A DNA stretch of 64,000 bases from Strigamia acuminata (taxonomy: Eukaryota; Arthropoda; Chilopoda; Geophilomorpha; Linotaeniidae), in the NCBI GenBank assembly GCA_949358305.1, contig OX442318.1, forward strand, positions 6,372,501 to 6,436,500. Direction: 5' to 3'. A model generated the notes under the pieces. The model was given only the letters and a program-made list of their open reading frames with translations, was not told the DNA's origin and ran no database searches. Positions 10,742-29,102 of the stretch are shown here, piece after piece (within the stretch, counting starts at the first letter, position 1; the number at the start of each line of letters is the position of its first letter). A program made the position numbers and the translations under genes.

Positions 10742-11747
10742 TTATTTTGTTAGAACGTTATATGGAAATACGATCTGGCATTCCTGTTGTTTAACTAATT
10801 GTAAACGAGGGCCGAAAAAAGGCGAAATTCTTCGAAACCAAGAATCAGCACGAATCTCCGATATGCGTGATCTTATTCTGCTCTCCACTAACAGCTTTTT
10901 AATCAGCGTGCAGCAATCCTGCGACACAATAGGAGCCAACGGAATAAGCGGAGGTAAACTCGACAGCTGCACTAACAACCGCTGAAAAGAAAAAAAAAAC
11001 TGCGATTCCAGTCCGCCATTTTGACTCGAACTACTTTTAAGTTTGCGTCATCAAACGGGTGTCGTCCAAACACCATAACGAACAGAATAACACCGCAACT
11101 CCATATATCTGCCAACGTAGGATAATACATATCGCCTAAAAATCAATTTGAGACTATTTAACTCGAGATTTTTACTAATTTCATCGGTTAATGTACCGCG
11201 AACTATTTCCGGACTGGCGTAGGAATAACTCCCGCAATACGCGCCATTCAGTTGCGGCGGAGGACTCTTGCTTTCCTTTTTGCAGCTCTTAGCGAATGAG
11301 AAAGCGGTAATTTTCAAATTGTATCGTTTGTCTATCAACAGATTTTCACCTTAAAATGGCAGAAATTTAGCTAGAAATACCATTTTATCGTGTTTTTTTT
11401 TCTAGAAAATTCTTACATTTGAGATTTCTGTGCACAATTCCACGACTGTGACAATATTCTATCCCGTCTATGAGTTGATGGAACCATCTTCCGGCGACCG
11501 GTTCGGCGATGTAGTTTTCGTTTTTCACCATTTCAAGAAGGTCGCCATTTTCCGCGTATTCCATTACTAAAAATACTCGGTCTGATGTCTCGGTTGTCTG
11601 GTATATGCTGATCAAATTTGGATGCTTCAGCGTTTTTAAAATGGATATTTCTCTCGTGAGAAATTTGTTAAGGTATTCGGATGGCGCTTCGACTTTGGAA
11701 ATCACTTTTATAGCAATGTTGCATTTGTAGTGCGAAGAATACGCCAA
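10742..11747 (-). CDS. TSSK-family kinase-like protein, probable pseudokinase (5' end unresolved)
   Basis: Four exons join in one frame: 11417-11747, 11176-11349, 11035-11135 and 10742-10981 (282 codons including the stop). Order: lysine motif [20 protein letters not shown], hinge [11 protein letters not shown], catalytic loop VHRNLKCEN (restored across the first intron), ITAFSFAK where DFG is expected, [18 protein letters not shown], and the C-lobe helix [10 protein letters not shown]...RADSWF. These features match testis-specific serine kinases. The catalytic Asp of HRD is Asn, and DFG reads AFS, so phosphotransfer is unlikely. The frame stays open across four exons, which argues against simple decay. 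The Gly-loop exon was not found: an ATG at 12466 followed by a donor at 12429 does not join in frame. Confidence 0.7.
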
Positions 11748-12631
11748 CTGAAATGCAACAAAATAAGAAAATAAAGTTAATTAAAGGTGTAAAATACAAG
11801 TACACATGAATTTTCTTACACATTTGCAACTGAACAGACAACGTTTCAAGTAAAAATGCAGTTTAACTAATTTAAATGCAATTTTTCTTATAGAAATGCA
11901 AGTTTACTAATTTAAATGCATTTTTCTTATAACTTTATAAAAATGCAGTTTAACTCACGAAATTGCAGCAACTACACCATATGAAAATGTATTTTTACTC
12001 TGAAAAATACATCACAGCAAATAAAATGCATTTTTGTATCCAAAATGCCTTTTTTTATATACAAAAAGACTTTCTATTCAAAGATATACACTTTGTCACA
12101 CCAAAAAAAAACCCAATCCATTCATTAACCTAAAAATTTATCAACTCAAAAATACTTTACCCAAATTGGACATCCAAACATATTTGTCGATCACTTCTCA
12201 ATCCGATTAAGCAATATATTTTTGTTTTATAGAAAAAGAAACTAATCCTATACAATTTGTATATAAAAATAACAATACGCCAAAAGAAAAGGAAAAACGA
12301 CCGAAAAAATGAAAGAAAGAACAAAAAAAACCTTTCTAACGTTTAATTTGCCGTCATTTTTAGCACTAAATAAATCTGCTATAAAACAACAATCCGCTCG
12401 ATCACAACAACAACAACAACAATACTCACATTCCACACATCCCGCGACAAACGAGTACGGCGCCATTGTTACTCGAAATTCAAAACCAAACCGTAATGTG
12501 GCTTGTAACTGACACCAGTACGAACCTATTCGGGTAAATAATTATAAACAAATGAAACTACTAATTCTACACGTATTTTGACTTACCTACATTCAAATTT
12601 CCAACCTAGAAATGCCTAACTGCACGCACCA
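11748..12631. other. region between kinase-like and BTB genes, probably holding the kinase 5' end
   Basis: AT-rich sequence with several AAATGCA(A/G)TTT-like repeats (11850-12060). A minus-strand ATG at 12466 has a good context (AACAATGG) and a donor after 12430. It may be the first exon, but its phase does not fit exon 2, so a further exon must be missing or the ATG is not used. The two genes would share a divergent promoter of under 200 bp near 12467-12631. Confidence 0.4.
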
Positions 12632-13045
12632 ATGACAAATGACGTAAAGATTATCTGCGGTGAAAGAACATTCCTATCGGACCAGAAGACCTTATCACTC
12701 CTCCCATATTTCGCCGCGACATTCCGCAGCGAAATGCAGGAGAATATAACGAACGAAATCAATTTGTCTCACCTCGACGCCGATTGTATTAAAATCATTC
12801 TTGAATCCCTGCAAACGGGCCGAGTGTTGACTCGCACAACGAATAACATCGACCTGATGCAGTCGCTCTACAACACCTCGCACTACTTGCAGGCCGAAAT
12901 TGTCGAGGCATACGCGCTCAACACACTGCGCACGTTAACGACCAAGAAAACCGCGCCGGACATTTTACGATTCGCTACAGAGTATAATATCGAATCGCTC
13001 AAATGGTTTGTTGAAAATTACATAGAAAAAAACAAATGTAAATGA
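12632..13045 (+). CDS. short BTB-domain protein
   Basis: A 137-residue frame with one BTB/POZ fold: KIICGERTFLSDQKTLSLL, then YFAATFRSEMQEN, a middle strand-helix part, and HYLQAEIVEAYALNTL typical of the end of BTB. It then has the start of a BACK-like helical segment (APDILRFATEYNIESLKWF). BTB proteins usually dimerise and act as cullin-3 adaptors or transcription cofactors, but here no Kelch, MATH or zinc-finger partner domain follows. It is transcribed away from the kinase-like gene, with AATAAA at about 13087. It could be a complete small protein or the first exon of a longer one; the stop codon and polyadenylation signal favour the former. Confidence 0.72.
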   Translation: MTNDVKIICGERTFLSDQKTLSLLPYFAATFRSEMQENITNEINLSHLDADCIKIILESLQTGRVLTRTTNNIDLMQSLYNTSHYLQAEIVEAYALNTLRTLTTKKTAPDILRFATEYNIESLKWFVENYIEKNKCK

Positions 13046-13139
13046 ATTTTCTTGTGTGAAACTCGAGAGCTGTCGCTTTACTGATGAATAAAGAGAAATG
13101 TTATAAAGGTTGGATTTTCTTGTATTCTTCCGCGATCTT

Positions 13140-14280
13140 GGGCCCCCTTCAAAATTACTTTTCGTAAGAGCAGTTTGCTCTAAGCTCAGTGTGTGGGGCC
13201 CTAATCAGGAGAAGGGCCCCATGAGATGGCAGGGCATCTGTGGGCCCCCAATTCAAACTTTCACCTCATGAAATCGAGTTAAAATTCTTTAAAAAAATTT
13301 AATCCGAGGCCCTGAGCCCCTTCAGGGGCCTAGGGCCCAACATAAAATTAAAGAAATAAAATTGGGCCCCCATTCCGACTTCAAGTTTCACCTCACAAAA
13401 TCGAGTTAAAATTCACTTAAAAATAAAAATCATATCCGGGGCCCCCTTAAGGGCCCCCAACACAAAATTAAACAAATAAAACATGGGCCCCCATTCCAGC
13501 TTCAAGTTTCACATCACAAAATGGAGTTAAAATCCATCTAAAAAATAAAAATCATATCCGGGGTCCCCTTAAGGGCCCCCAACACAAAATTAAACAAATA
13601 AAACATGGGCCCCCATTCCAGCTTCAAGTTTCACATCACAAAATGGAGTTAAAATTCATTCAAAAATAAAAATCATATCCGGGGCCCCCTTAAGGGCCCC
13701 CAACACAAAATTAAACAAATAAAACATCGGCCCCCATTCCAGCTTCAAGTTTCACCTCAAAAAATCGAGTTAAAATCATTTACAAAAATTAAAATAAAAA
13801 AAATCCTGGGCCCCTCATGGGCCCCAACACAAAATTAAAGAAATAAAACATGGGCCCCATTCCAGCTTCAAGTTTCAACCCACAAAATCGAGTTAAAATC
13901 AATGTACAAAAAAAAAATTAAAAAAATCCGGGGCCCCTCATGGGCCCCCAACACAAAATTAAACAAATAAAACATGGGCCCCCATTCCAGCTTCAAGTTT
14001 CACCTCACAAAATCGAGTTAAAATCATTTACAAAAATTAAAATAAAAAAAATCCGGGGCCCCTCATGGGCCCCCAACACAAAATTAAACAAATAAACCAT
14101 GGGCCCCCATTCCAGCTTCAAGTTTCACCTCACAAAATCGAGTTAAAATTCATTTAAAAATAAAAAACCATATCCGGGACCCCCTCAAAAAATCGAGCTA
14201 AAATCAATGTACAAAAAAAAAAATTAAAAAAATCCGGGGCCCCTCATGGGCCCCCAACACAAACTTTAACAGGTAAAACA
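13140..14280. repeat. GGGCCC-rich satellite, about 121-bp units
   Basis: About eight to nine tandem units. Each has GGGCCCCCATTCCAGC, then TTCAAGTTTCACC, CAAAATCGAGTTAAAAT, an A-rich part and CCGGGGCCCC. The recurring TTCCAGCTTCAAG block recurs at roughly 13493, 13614, 13735, 13857, 13984 and 14109. The outer units are the most diverged. No coding potential. Confidence 0.9.
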
Positions 14281-14317
14281 AAATTTATTCTCTCGCAAAA
14301 TACACAAACAAAATCCA

Positions 14318-15661
14318 CTAAAACGACTGATAAATCAACATTTGTTTGCCAGTCACCGTAACTTGCGCCGACGGACACGTGGCCCCTCGAAACCAAGTGG
14401 ACGCGAAGTCATTCCGATCATAAACCCTCGGCGTCGGCAGCACATTGAGCAAATTCCCATTGGTCGCATCCCACAGCCTCACCGCCCCGTTCTTATCCGC
14501 ACTCGACACCACGTTGTCACTCTCATCCAAACTCGCCTTAATCCGCATATAATCGTTCTCGTGGCCCGCATACTCAACAACCGCCTTCCTCACCCTCAAA
14601 TCGAACGCCTTCAGGTACCCCTTGTGTCCACTGATGAGCAACAAGTCAGTCGCACGCATCGGCTCCAACTGGTACGCCGAAACGCCCAAATTCGCCTTAA
14701 AACTCGCGCTTCTCTTGCAATTACTCCGCAAATCGTATCCATAAAACATCCCTTTGTTGGTCGCGGCGTACAGCAAGCGACCGGTCGCATCGCACGTCAC
14801 TCCGAGCACGTTCTCCTTATCCACCGGGATCGTGTTGATCACTCGACCCGAGTAATTGAACAACACAACTTGGTTCTCCATGCCCGCGATGATAAAACAC
14901 GCCTTGCTGCTCGCGCAACACGACCACACGCAATTGCGGTCGAATTTGAACACTTCGACCCGGAACGGCGAGTCGCCGTAGCCGTCGAGGAAAACCGTCT
15001 TGAGCGGCAGCACGACTAAGTGCGTCACAGGTCGCGTGCGGGTCTGCGCGGAGCAGATGAATAGGCACGGATAGTCGGCGCTGAGTTCGCCCATGCACAC
15101 GTCGGTGATTTTGCCGCTGATGTACCACAGCGGCTCGGCGAAAGGCTTCACGGACACCTTGCACGCCTCGTTTTCGTGTTGCTGCCATTTTGTCTTGGCG
15201 GATAGAGACCAGGCGCGCACTTTGCACCGGCCTTGCACGCCGTCGTTGCACACGCCGATTAGACAGTTGTGCGCGGCCCAGGGGACTAGGAATAGGCAGT
15301 AGTCATTGCTTTTTGGGTCGTGGGGCTCCTCGGTGGAGGGTTCCGACTCCTGGTGGACGAGTTTGATGTTTTTAAGTCGAATTTCGGTGATTTTCGACGT
15401 GTATTGCGACGGGGAGATGGATCCGGTCGTTTTTTGTTGGTTTAAATGCGGTAAAGATGGCGGGGTCGAGCCGGAGGTCGATGTGATGGTGCTGGTGGGT
15501 TTCTTGGGCTTGTTTTTCTTCGCTGCGAGTGGGTGGACGCATTGGTGCGCGGGGAGAAGCCGGAAATAAGTCTTTTTCACGGGGTCGTAATGGAAGCCCG
15601 GAATTTCGGCGTTGTTGTTGTTGGTTTTCGGTTGGTTTTCGCGTCGACGTTTAGGCGGCAT
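14318..15661 (-). CDS. DCAF4: DCAF4-like WD-repeat protein
   Basis: Single-exon frame of 447 residues. After a basic, low-complexity N-terminus, IPGFHYDPVKKTYFRLLPAH (about residue 19) is the hallmark N-terminal motif of DCAF4/WDR21. WD-type blades follow, including GHKGYLKAFDLR, AGHENDYMRIKASLDESD and ADKNGAVRLWDATNG near the C-terminus. The family bridges target proteins to the DDB1-CUL4 ubiquitin ligase. Length is close to that of the vertebrate protein. The ATG at 15661 precedes a basic stretch MPPKRRREN that could serve as a nuclear signal. No break is seen. Confidence 0.85.
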   Translation of the reverse strand: MPPKRRRENQPKTNNNNAEIPGFHYDPVKKTYFRLLPAHQCVHPLAAKKNKPKKPTSTITSTSGSTPPSLPHLNQQKTTGSISPSQYTSKITEIRLKNIKLVHQESEPSTEEPHDPKSNDYCLFLVPWAAHNCLIGVCNDGVQGRCKVRAWSLSAKTKWQQHENEACKVSVKPFAEPLWYISGKITDVCMGELSADYPCLFICSAQTRTRPVTHLVVLPLKTVFLDGYGDSPFRVEVFKFDRNCVWSCCASSKACFIIAGMENQVVLFNYSGRVINTIPVDKENVLGVTCDATGRLLYAATNKGMFYGYDLRSNCKRSASFKANLGVSAYQLEPMRATDLLLISGHKGYLKAFDLRVRKAVVEYAGHENDYMRIKASLDESDNVVSSADKNGAVRLWDATNGNLLNVLPTPRVYDRNDFASTWFRGATCPSAQVTVTGKQMLIYQSF

Positions 15662-16650
15662 CGTTAAACTGTGGGAGGAATTTAAAATTTCAGTTTTTGT
15701 GAATGGATTTATTGGGTTTTCTTACTCGCCTTTTTAGTTTGTCGTGAACGTTTTGCAGTTTCACGGTGTTGTTGTTGGTTGCTGGTTTACGGCCGCCATT
15801 GCTGTGTCGAACTAGGTGTGTCGTCTGGTGAGAGGAATGGGAATTTCGATATTAATGGCGCTGTGCTGTTGTTGTTGTTTTTGATGATTTTTGATGGTTT
15901 TTTTAGTAGTTTTTGTGGGTTTTAATCAAATTAATATTGAAATGGTTAATTTGTATGGGTTTTTATTTTCATTTCAATTTGAAATTTGACATTTTAGATT
16001 CATATAATACCAGCCATTATGGTACTGTCGTTTTGTACATGCAAGGCACTTATCCACTTTTCCCAGAAAAAAATAACTTCAGGTTGATCAAACTGTACAA
16101 ATTGTATAACAAAACCCTGTAAAGCCTTATACTTCCTGTACACAATCAGATTTACCATTTCATTTCATCAAACTTAACTTACAATTAACTTTTATATACA
16201 CATCAGTCTAAAAACATTAAAAATCAGTTAATTATTAGCTAATAATAATAATAATAATAATAATAATTAGGTGGATGCAATTCCCAGATTAAAAAACAAA
16301 ACACTGTTGCAGAATGTAGCTTTCATTTTAAATTTAAAGCAACAAACAATATAATAAATACTTAAAACAAATGAGTATTGACTGCAATTTGTTAAAATCA
16401 CAACAACAAGATAATATCATGATTCTATCAACTCTTAAAACGTATTTACAAATTATTTGGATTATTCTTAGAATGACACAATGCACACCAACTGAGAAAA
16501 AAGTAACAATTTTAACTGGACTTTTATACTAAAAAAAATAAAAATAAAAAAATAAAACAAAATAAAACAAAACACAAAATGCAAACAATGCAAATTGATT
16601 CACAAGAAAACCTTAGTAACTCGTTTTTTTTTCATGAAAAAACAATCACA
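15662..16650. other. intergenic
   Basis: Upstream region of the DCAF4-like gene, then AT-rich sequence downstream of LATS. It contains an (AAT)n microsatellite at about 16243-16266. No gene is seen. Confidence 0.5.
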
Positions 16651-16654
16651 ATGT

Positions 16655-16935
16655 TGATTCAACATTGCCAGTGTCTATTTTTGTACAAATTTCCAACATT
16701 TTACATGTTTATTACATAAACATAACATTATTTCAACATTATAACCAAAATCCAACGTTATTTCAACATTATATCCCAAATATAACATTATTTCAACGTT
16801 ATTTCAACATTATATCCAAAATATAACATTATTTCAACGTTATTTCAACATTATATCCCAAATATAACATTATTTCAACGTTATTCCAACACTATAACCA
16901 AAATCCAACGTTTTTTCAACATTACACCCCAAATT
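16655..16935. repeat. tandem repeat of AACATTATTTCAACGTT type
   Basis: Units built from CATTATTTCAACGTTATTTC and CAACATTATATCC(A/C)AAATATAA are repeated four to five times just 3' of the LATS stop codon. They probably lie within or just past its 3' UTR. Confidence 0.8.
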
Positions 16936-16953
16936 TTATGATTCAGGACAATT

Positions 16954-25588
<8,635 letters not shown>

Positions 25589-27086
25589 GGGGCGCAGTTT
25601 GAGTCGACGCCGTGTTGTGGAATCCCTCGGCGTGCATAAACATTAATTTTTAGGTTCAAATTCGACCGGGTCTTGGCACAACATCCTTTGCAGCAAAGGT
25701 AGAACATCCAATACAAACTACTCATCCAATCCTATTTTCTCTCCAAAACACATTCCATTTGCATTGCACAACCACAATATGTTGCAAATAGTGGCACAAT
25801 CCATTTCAGGTCCATGTAGTCATCGAAGTTTCTTCTCACACTCCTTTTCCTGTGTTTTAGGCCGAAATATCTAAAAAAAAAAAATGAAAAAATTGAAAAA
25901 ATGGTGAAAAATGGTGAAAAATGATGGGAAAATGGACTTTAAGCAGGGGATAGTACCGTGGTTAGAAGTAAATGAACGTTTTAAATTATATTTTAGTTAA
26001 TCAAGGCAATATCTGGGCGTTAAATGGCGTTAAAACAGTTTAACTTTGATTTTTCAAGGGTCGAAGCAGTCAAGCATCCGCCATATTGACAGCTGCATTC
26101 CTCAATGATAAAACATCACAATGCGCGCTCGAAGCGCCGGCCAAAGTCAAATCAGCCCGATATTATTCCTTACCTTCGAATGTTATCCTTAGTTATTGAT
26201 ATTTTCGCTTTTTTTCACCGGGACAAACGGTGTCAATTCATCCGTTCAAGTATTTAGATCGAATACATATGCCCATCACCGAGTCCATTCGGATACGACA
26301 ACCGGAATGGGATTTGCAGCATGACAATGTTGGGAGAATTCAAACTCGCGCCGTGGAATGTGCTCGTTTTGTTCGTTTTCATCCGTTTTAAAATCCGTTT
26401 TACTTGTTTTTTAAGCGTAAATCGGATTTTTAGTTTAGATTTCTGTGTGTGTTAGGTGGGATTAAGGTTAGGGTGAATTTGGATGGGGAAAACGAGTTGA
26501 GATCGGAATACTCCTTACTTGACCTCATCCAGCTATTGCCAGTGATTGGCAGGTGCGATCATCGTGCGACGCCCATTAGGCCACATCGTTGCCATTCCTT
26601 TCCAGTCACGTGATTGTGTTGAGGTAAAGGGTCTGTAAACAATAAGCCACGTGTACACAGACGGGGAAACTTGAGGACTGAGTCACGAAAAGATTACAAA
26701 CAAATAAAAAAAATATTTTTTTTTTTATTTCAAAATAAGAGTCAGGAAATGTAAATCAAAATAAATAAATAAAATCCTCCGATTTTCTTATTTATTTCAG
26801 TCAGTAAGAAATAAACAAAATGTGTGATAAACTTTTGTGAGAAAACCCATTAAATTTTATTTTTACTTTTTGCCACCAGAGTTCGTAACTCGCCATTCAT
26901 TGAATCTCTAATTCTATTACACTTGTGAATCCATACGTCCGTTCATTTACGTTTAAGATATTCACAACTCAACTGGAATTAGTTCTAGTAGCAAACCCGG
27001 CCATTCAGCATGGATTCCCTCATGTTTCGAGCATGAGATTTTCACCAAGCAGCAACCAATACTCGTATTTATCTAACATGCCAATT
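25589..27086. promoter_or_regulatory. LATS-NDUFAF4 intergenic region, divergent promoters
   Basis: The two genes diverge from this 1.5-kb stretch. Two CACGTG E-boxes lie at 26607-26612 (in GTCACGTGAT) and 26648-26653, on the NDUFAF4 side. The 5' UTR of LATS presumably occupies the left part. An open frame upstream of 27087 (from 26925) could extend NDUFAF4 but is not conserved. Confidence 0.45.
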
Positions 27087-28047
27087 ATGGGCAAAGTTTA
27101 CTCAGTTATAAGTCGTCCTTTTCGTAATTACAACGTGGGGAATCGGGCGGCCAAACGAATAGCGCAAGAGAAGCCCAAACCGGCCCCACGACATCCATCT
27201 ACAGTTAAATATCTACAGGATACAGTTGGTAAAAACAAATAAATAAATAAAATATCCCAAAATATTGAAATAAATCAAATCAAAAATACATTTCACAGAA
27301 TTACCTTCCAGCAAAGACGCTACAAAAATTCCTGAAGAATATTTAACAAGATTAAAACAAGTTTATGTAACATCCAAAGGACCAGCAGCAGGAGTAAGAC
27401 TTTTAGGGGCCCATGAGCCCCCTTGGATTTTATCCTTGACAAAGGCGGATTTATAGGATCCGCCACTGGACGTTATACTACGTTTACATAGTTCGAGTTC
27501 ACTCGAATTAAACAACCTTCTGCGAGGGATTATTCACTTCTCGAATAATCCTCGTCATCCCTGTTTACATGACAGTTGTGAACACGGAATATTTCATTGC
27601 ACTCGAAATATTCCCTGCATGTAAACGTAGTATAGGTTAGGTTAGGTTAGGTTAGGTAGTTTGCGTGTGGTATTTTCATCGTTTGTCGTTTAATTGCAGG
27701 ACAGCGATTCGGATACTGCGAAGCGAAAACTTCCCAGGGCCAGAGAAACAGTTTTTGAGCCAGAGTTTGGTTTTGTGGAACCGGCCGTGATTCCTGTAGG
27801 AAAAGTGACGATGAGACAAGCAATCGAATTACTTATCAGGCATCAAGGAGAGCCGACTACATGGACAGCGCAAATGATAGCGAAGGAATATAAACTTGAT
27901 TTAGGGATGACGCAACAAATGTTGCTGTTCTTTCGAGCCTACGATCTGTGGGAGCCGCCGAAAAAGTCTACCGGTGGTAGACCTCCGCAGCAACCGGCGA
28001 GGAAGTATATTATTCCGCCTAAAGAACCGTTGCCGCGCATAGAGTAG
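27087..28047 (+). CDS. NDUFAF4: NDUFAF4-like complex I assembly factor
   Basis: Three exons (27087-27228, 27299-27393, 27700-28047) join in frame to a protein of 194 residues. The start MGKVYSVISRPFRNYNVGNR, followed by KPKPAPRHPST, matches the N-terminus of NDUFAF4 (HRPAP20), which works in mitochondria on early complex I assembly. The middle LKQVYVTSKGP and the C-terminal GKVTMRQAIELL...TWTAQMIAKEYKL also match. I chose the ATG at 27087 because family similarity starts there; ATGs at 27078 and earlier give a non-conserved extension. The second intron carries a MITE and TTAGG repeats. Confidence 0.88.
27474..27634. mobile_element. MITE with 16-bp terminal repeats in NDUFAF4 intron 2
   Basis: TATACTACGTTTACAT at 27474-27489 is a perfect inverted match to 27619-27634. 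The interior also shows CTCGAA/TTCGAG symmetry. It is followed at once by TTAGG repeats. Confidence 0.8.
27634..27658. repeat. short TTAGG-type repeat run
   Basis: About four to five copies of GGTTA next to the MITE. TTAGG is the usual arthropod telomere repeat; here it is interstitial. A similar run is near 35905-35930. Confidence 0.7.
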
Positions 28048-28339
28048 AACGGATTGTAGTTTATTGTGCTTGTAGTCGCATTAATTGAGAGACTGATTAT
28101 TCTGTTGTAGTGTATGATATCAAGTGGAAATTAAAGTGTTTAAATAGCTGAAAGCCTAATAATGTTGATTTTAAAAAGTGGTGTGTAAACAATTTTATAG
28201 AACAACATGTGGAGCCTCCAGAATAATACAGAGCTTGGTAACAAGAAGTTACATTTTATACAAGGTGTTTATTTGTGTGGATTTGACATTTTTAGAAATT
28301 GTGGCGTAATGGTGGGTTATATACACTCTGAATTGACAA

Positions 28340-28810
28340 AATCGGGATAATTTAGATTGAAATTGGCCAAATATTGATGATTTAGATTGAAATTGGCCAA
28401 ATATTGATGATTTAGACTTGAAATTGGCCAAATATTGATTATTTAGACTTGAAATAGGCCAAATAGTGATGATTTAGACTTGAAATTGGCCAAATATTGA
28501 TGATTTAGACTTGAAATTGGTAAAACTGTGATGATTTAGACTTGAAATTGGCAAAATATTGATGATTTAGACTTGAAATTGGCCAAATATTGATGATTTA
28601 GACTTGAAATTGGCCAAATATTGATGATTTAGACTTGAAATTGGCCAAATATTGATGATTTAGACTTGAAATTGGCCAAATATTGATGATTTAGACTTGA
28701 AATTGGCCAAATATTGATGATTTAGACTTGAAATTGGCCAAATATTGATGATTTAGACTTGAAATTGGCCAAATATTGATGATTTAGACTTGAAATTGGC
28801 AAAATATTGC
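28340..28810. repeat. 31-bp minisatellite, about 15 copies
   Basis: The unit TGATGATTTAGACTTGAAAT continuing TGGCCAAATAT is repeated head to tail. Early units lack one base (30 bp), and a few carry GGTAAA or GGCAAA variants. It lies between NDUFAF4 and the ADAM10-like gene. Confidence 0.95.
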
Positions 28811-29102
28811 GTATTCACACACAAAAATATCATTTCTACTTTCACTTTCTCCCACTAGACGGAAAAATCCTCAACATCAACAATTTCCCTACGGAAAATT
28901 GATTGTTTTACACATTTGGAATGGCTTGACATCGAGCTCGAAAAAAAATGCGGGGACTTAATCTGCTTTCTCCCCTTGCAACTCAATTCGCCATCCACCA
29001 ATAATTCCCTACCGATGCCCGCAAACCCAATCCGCACAAAAATCGCCGAATTCGTTGACGTGGTTTCGCCAAACCATTGATGTACTCGCAGACCCTCTCG
29101 TA

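Noticed and set aside
12430-12466. First exon of the TSSK-like gene
   Set aside because: A good ATG and donor, but joining to 11747 breaks the frame, so I left it out of the CDS.
28340-28810. Regular array resembling a CRISPR
   Set aside because: Units are contiguous 31-bp repeats without unique spacers, in a metazoan genome; it is a minisatellite.
29055-29102. Upstream extension of the ADAM10-like protein
   Set aside because: It would begin at TTG; the ATG at 29103 gives a clean signal peptide.
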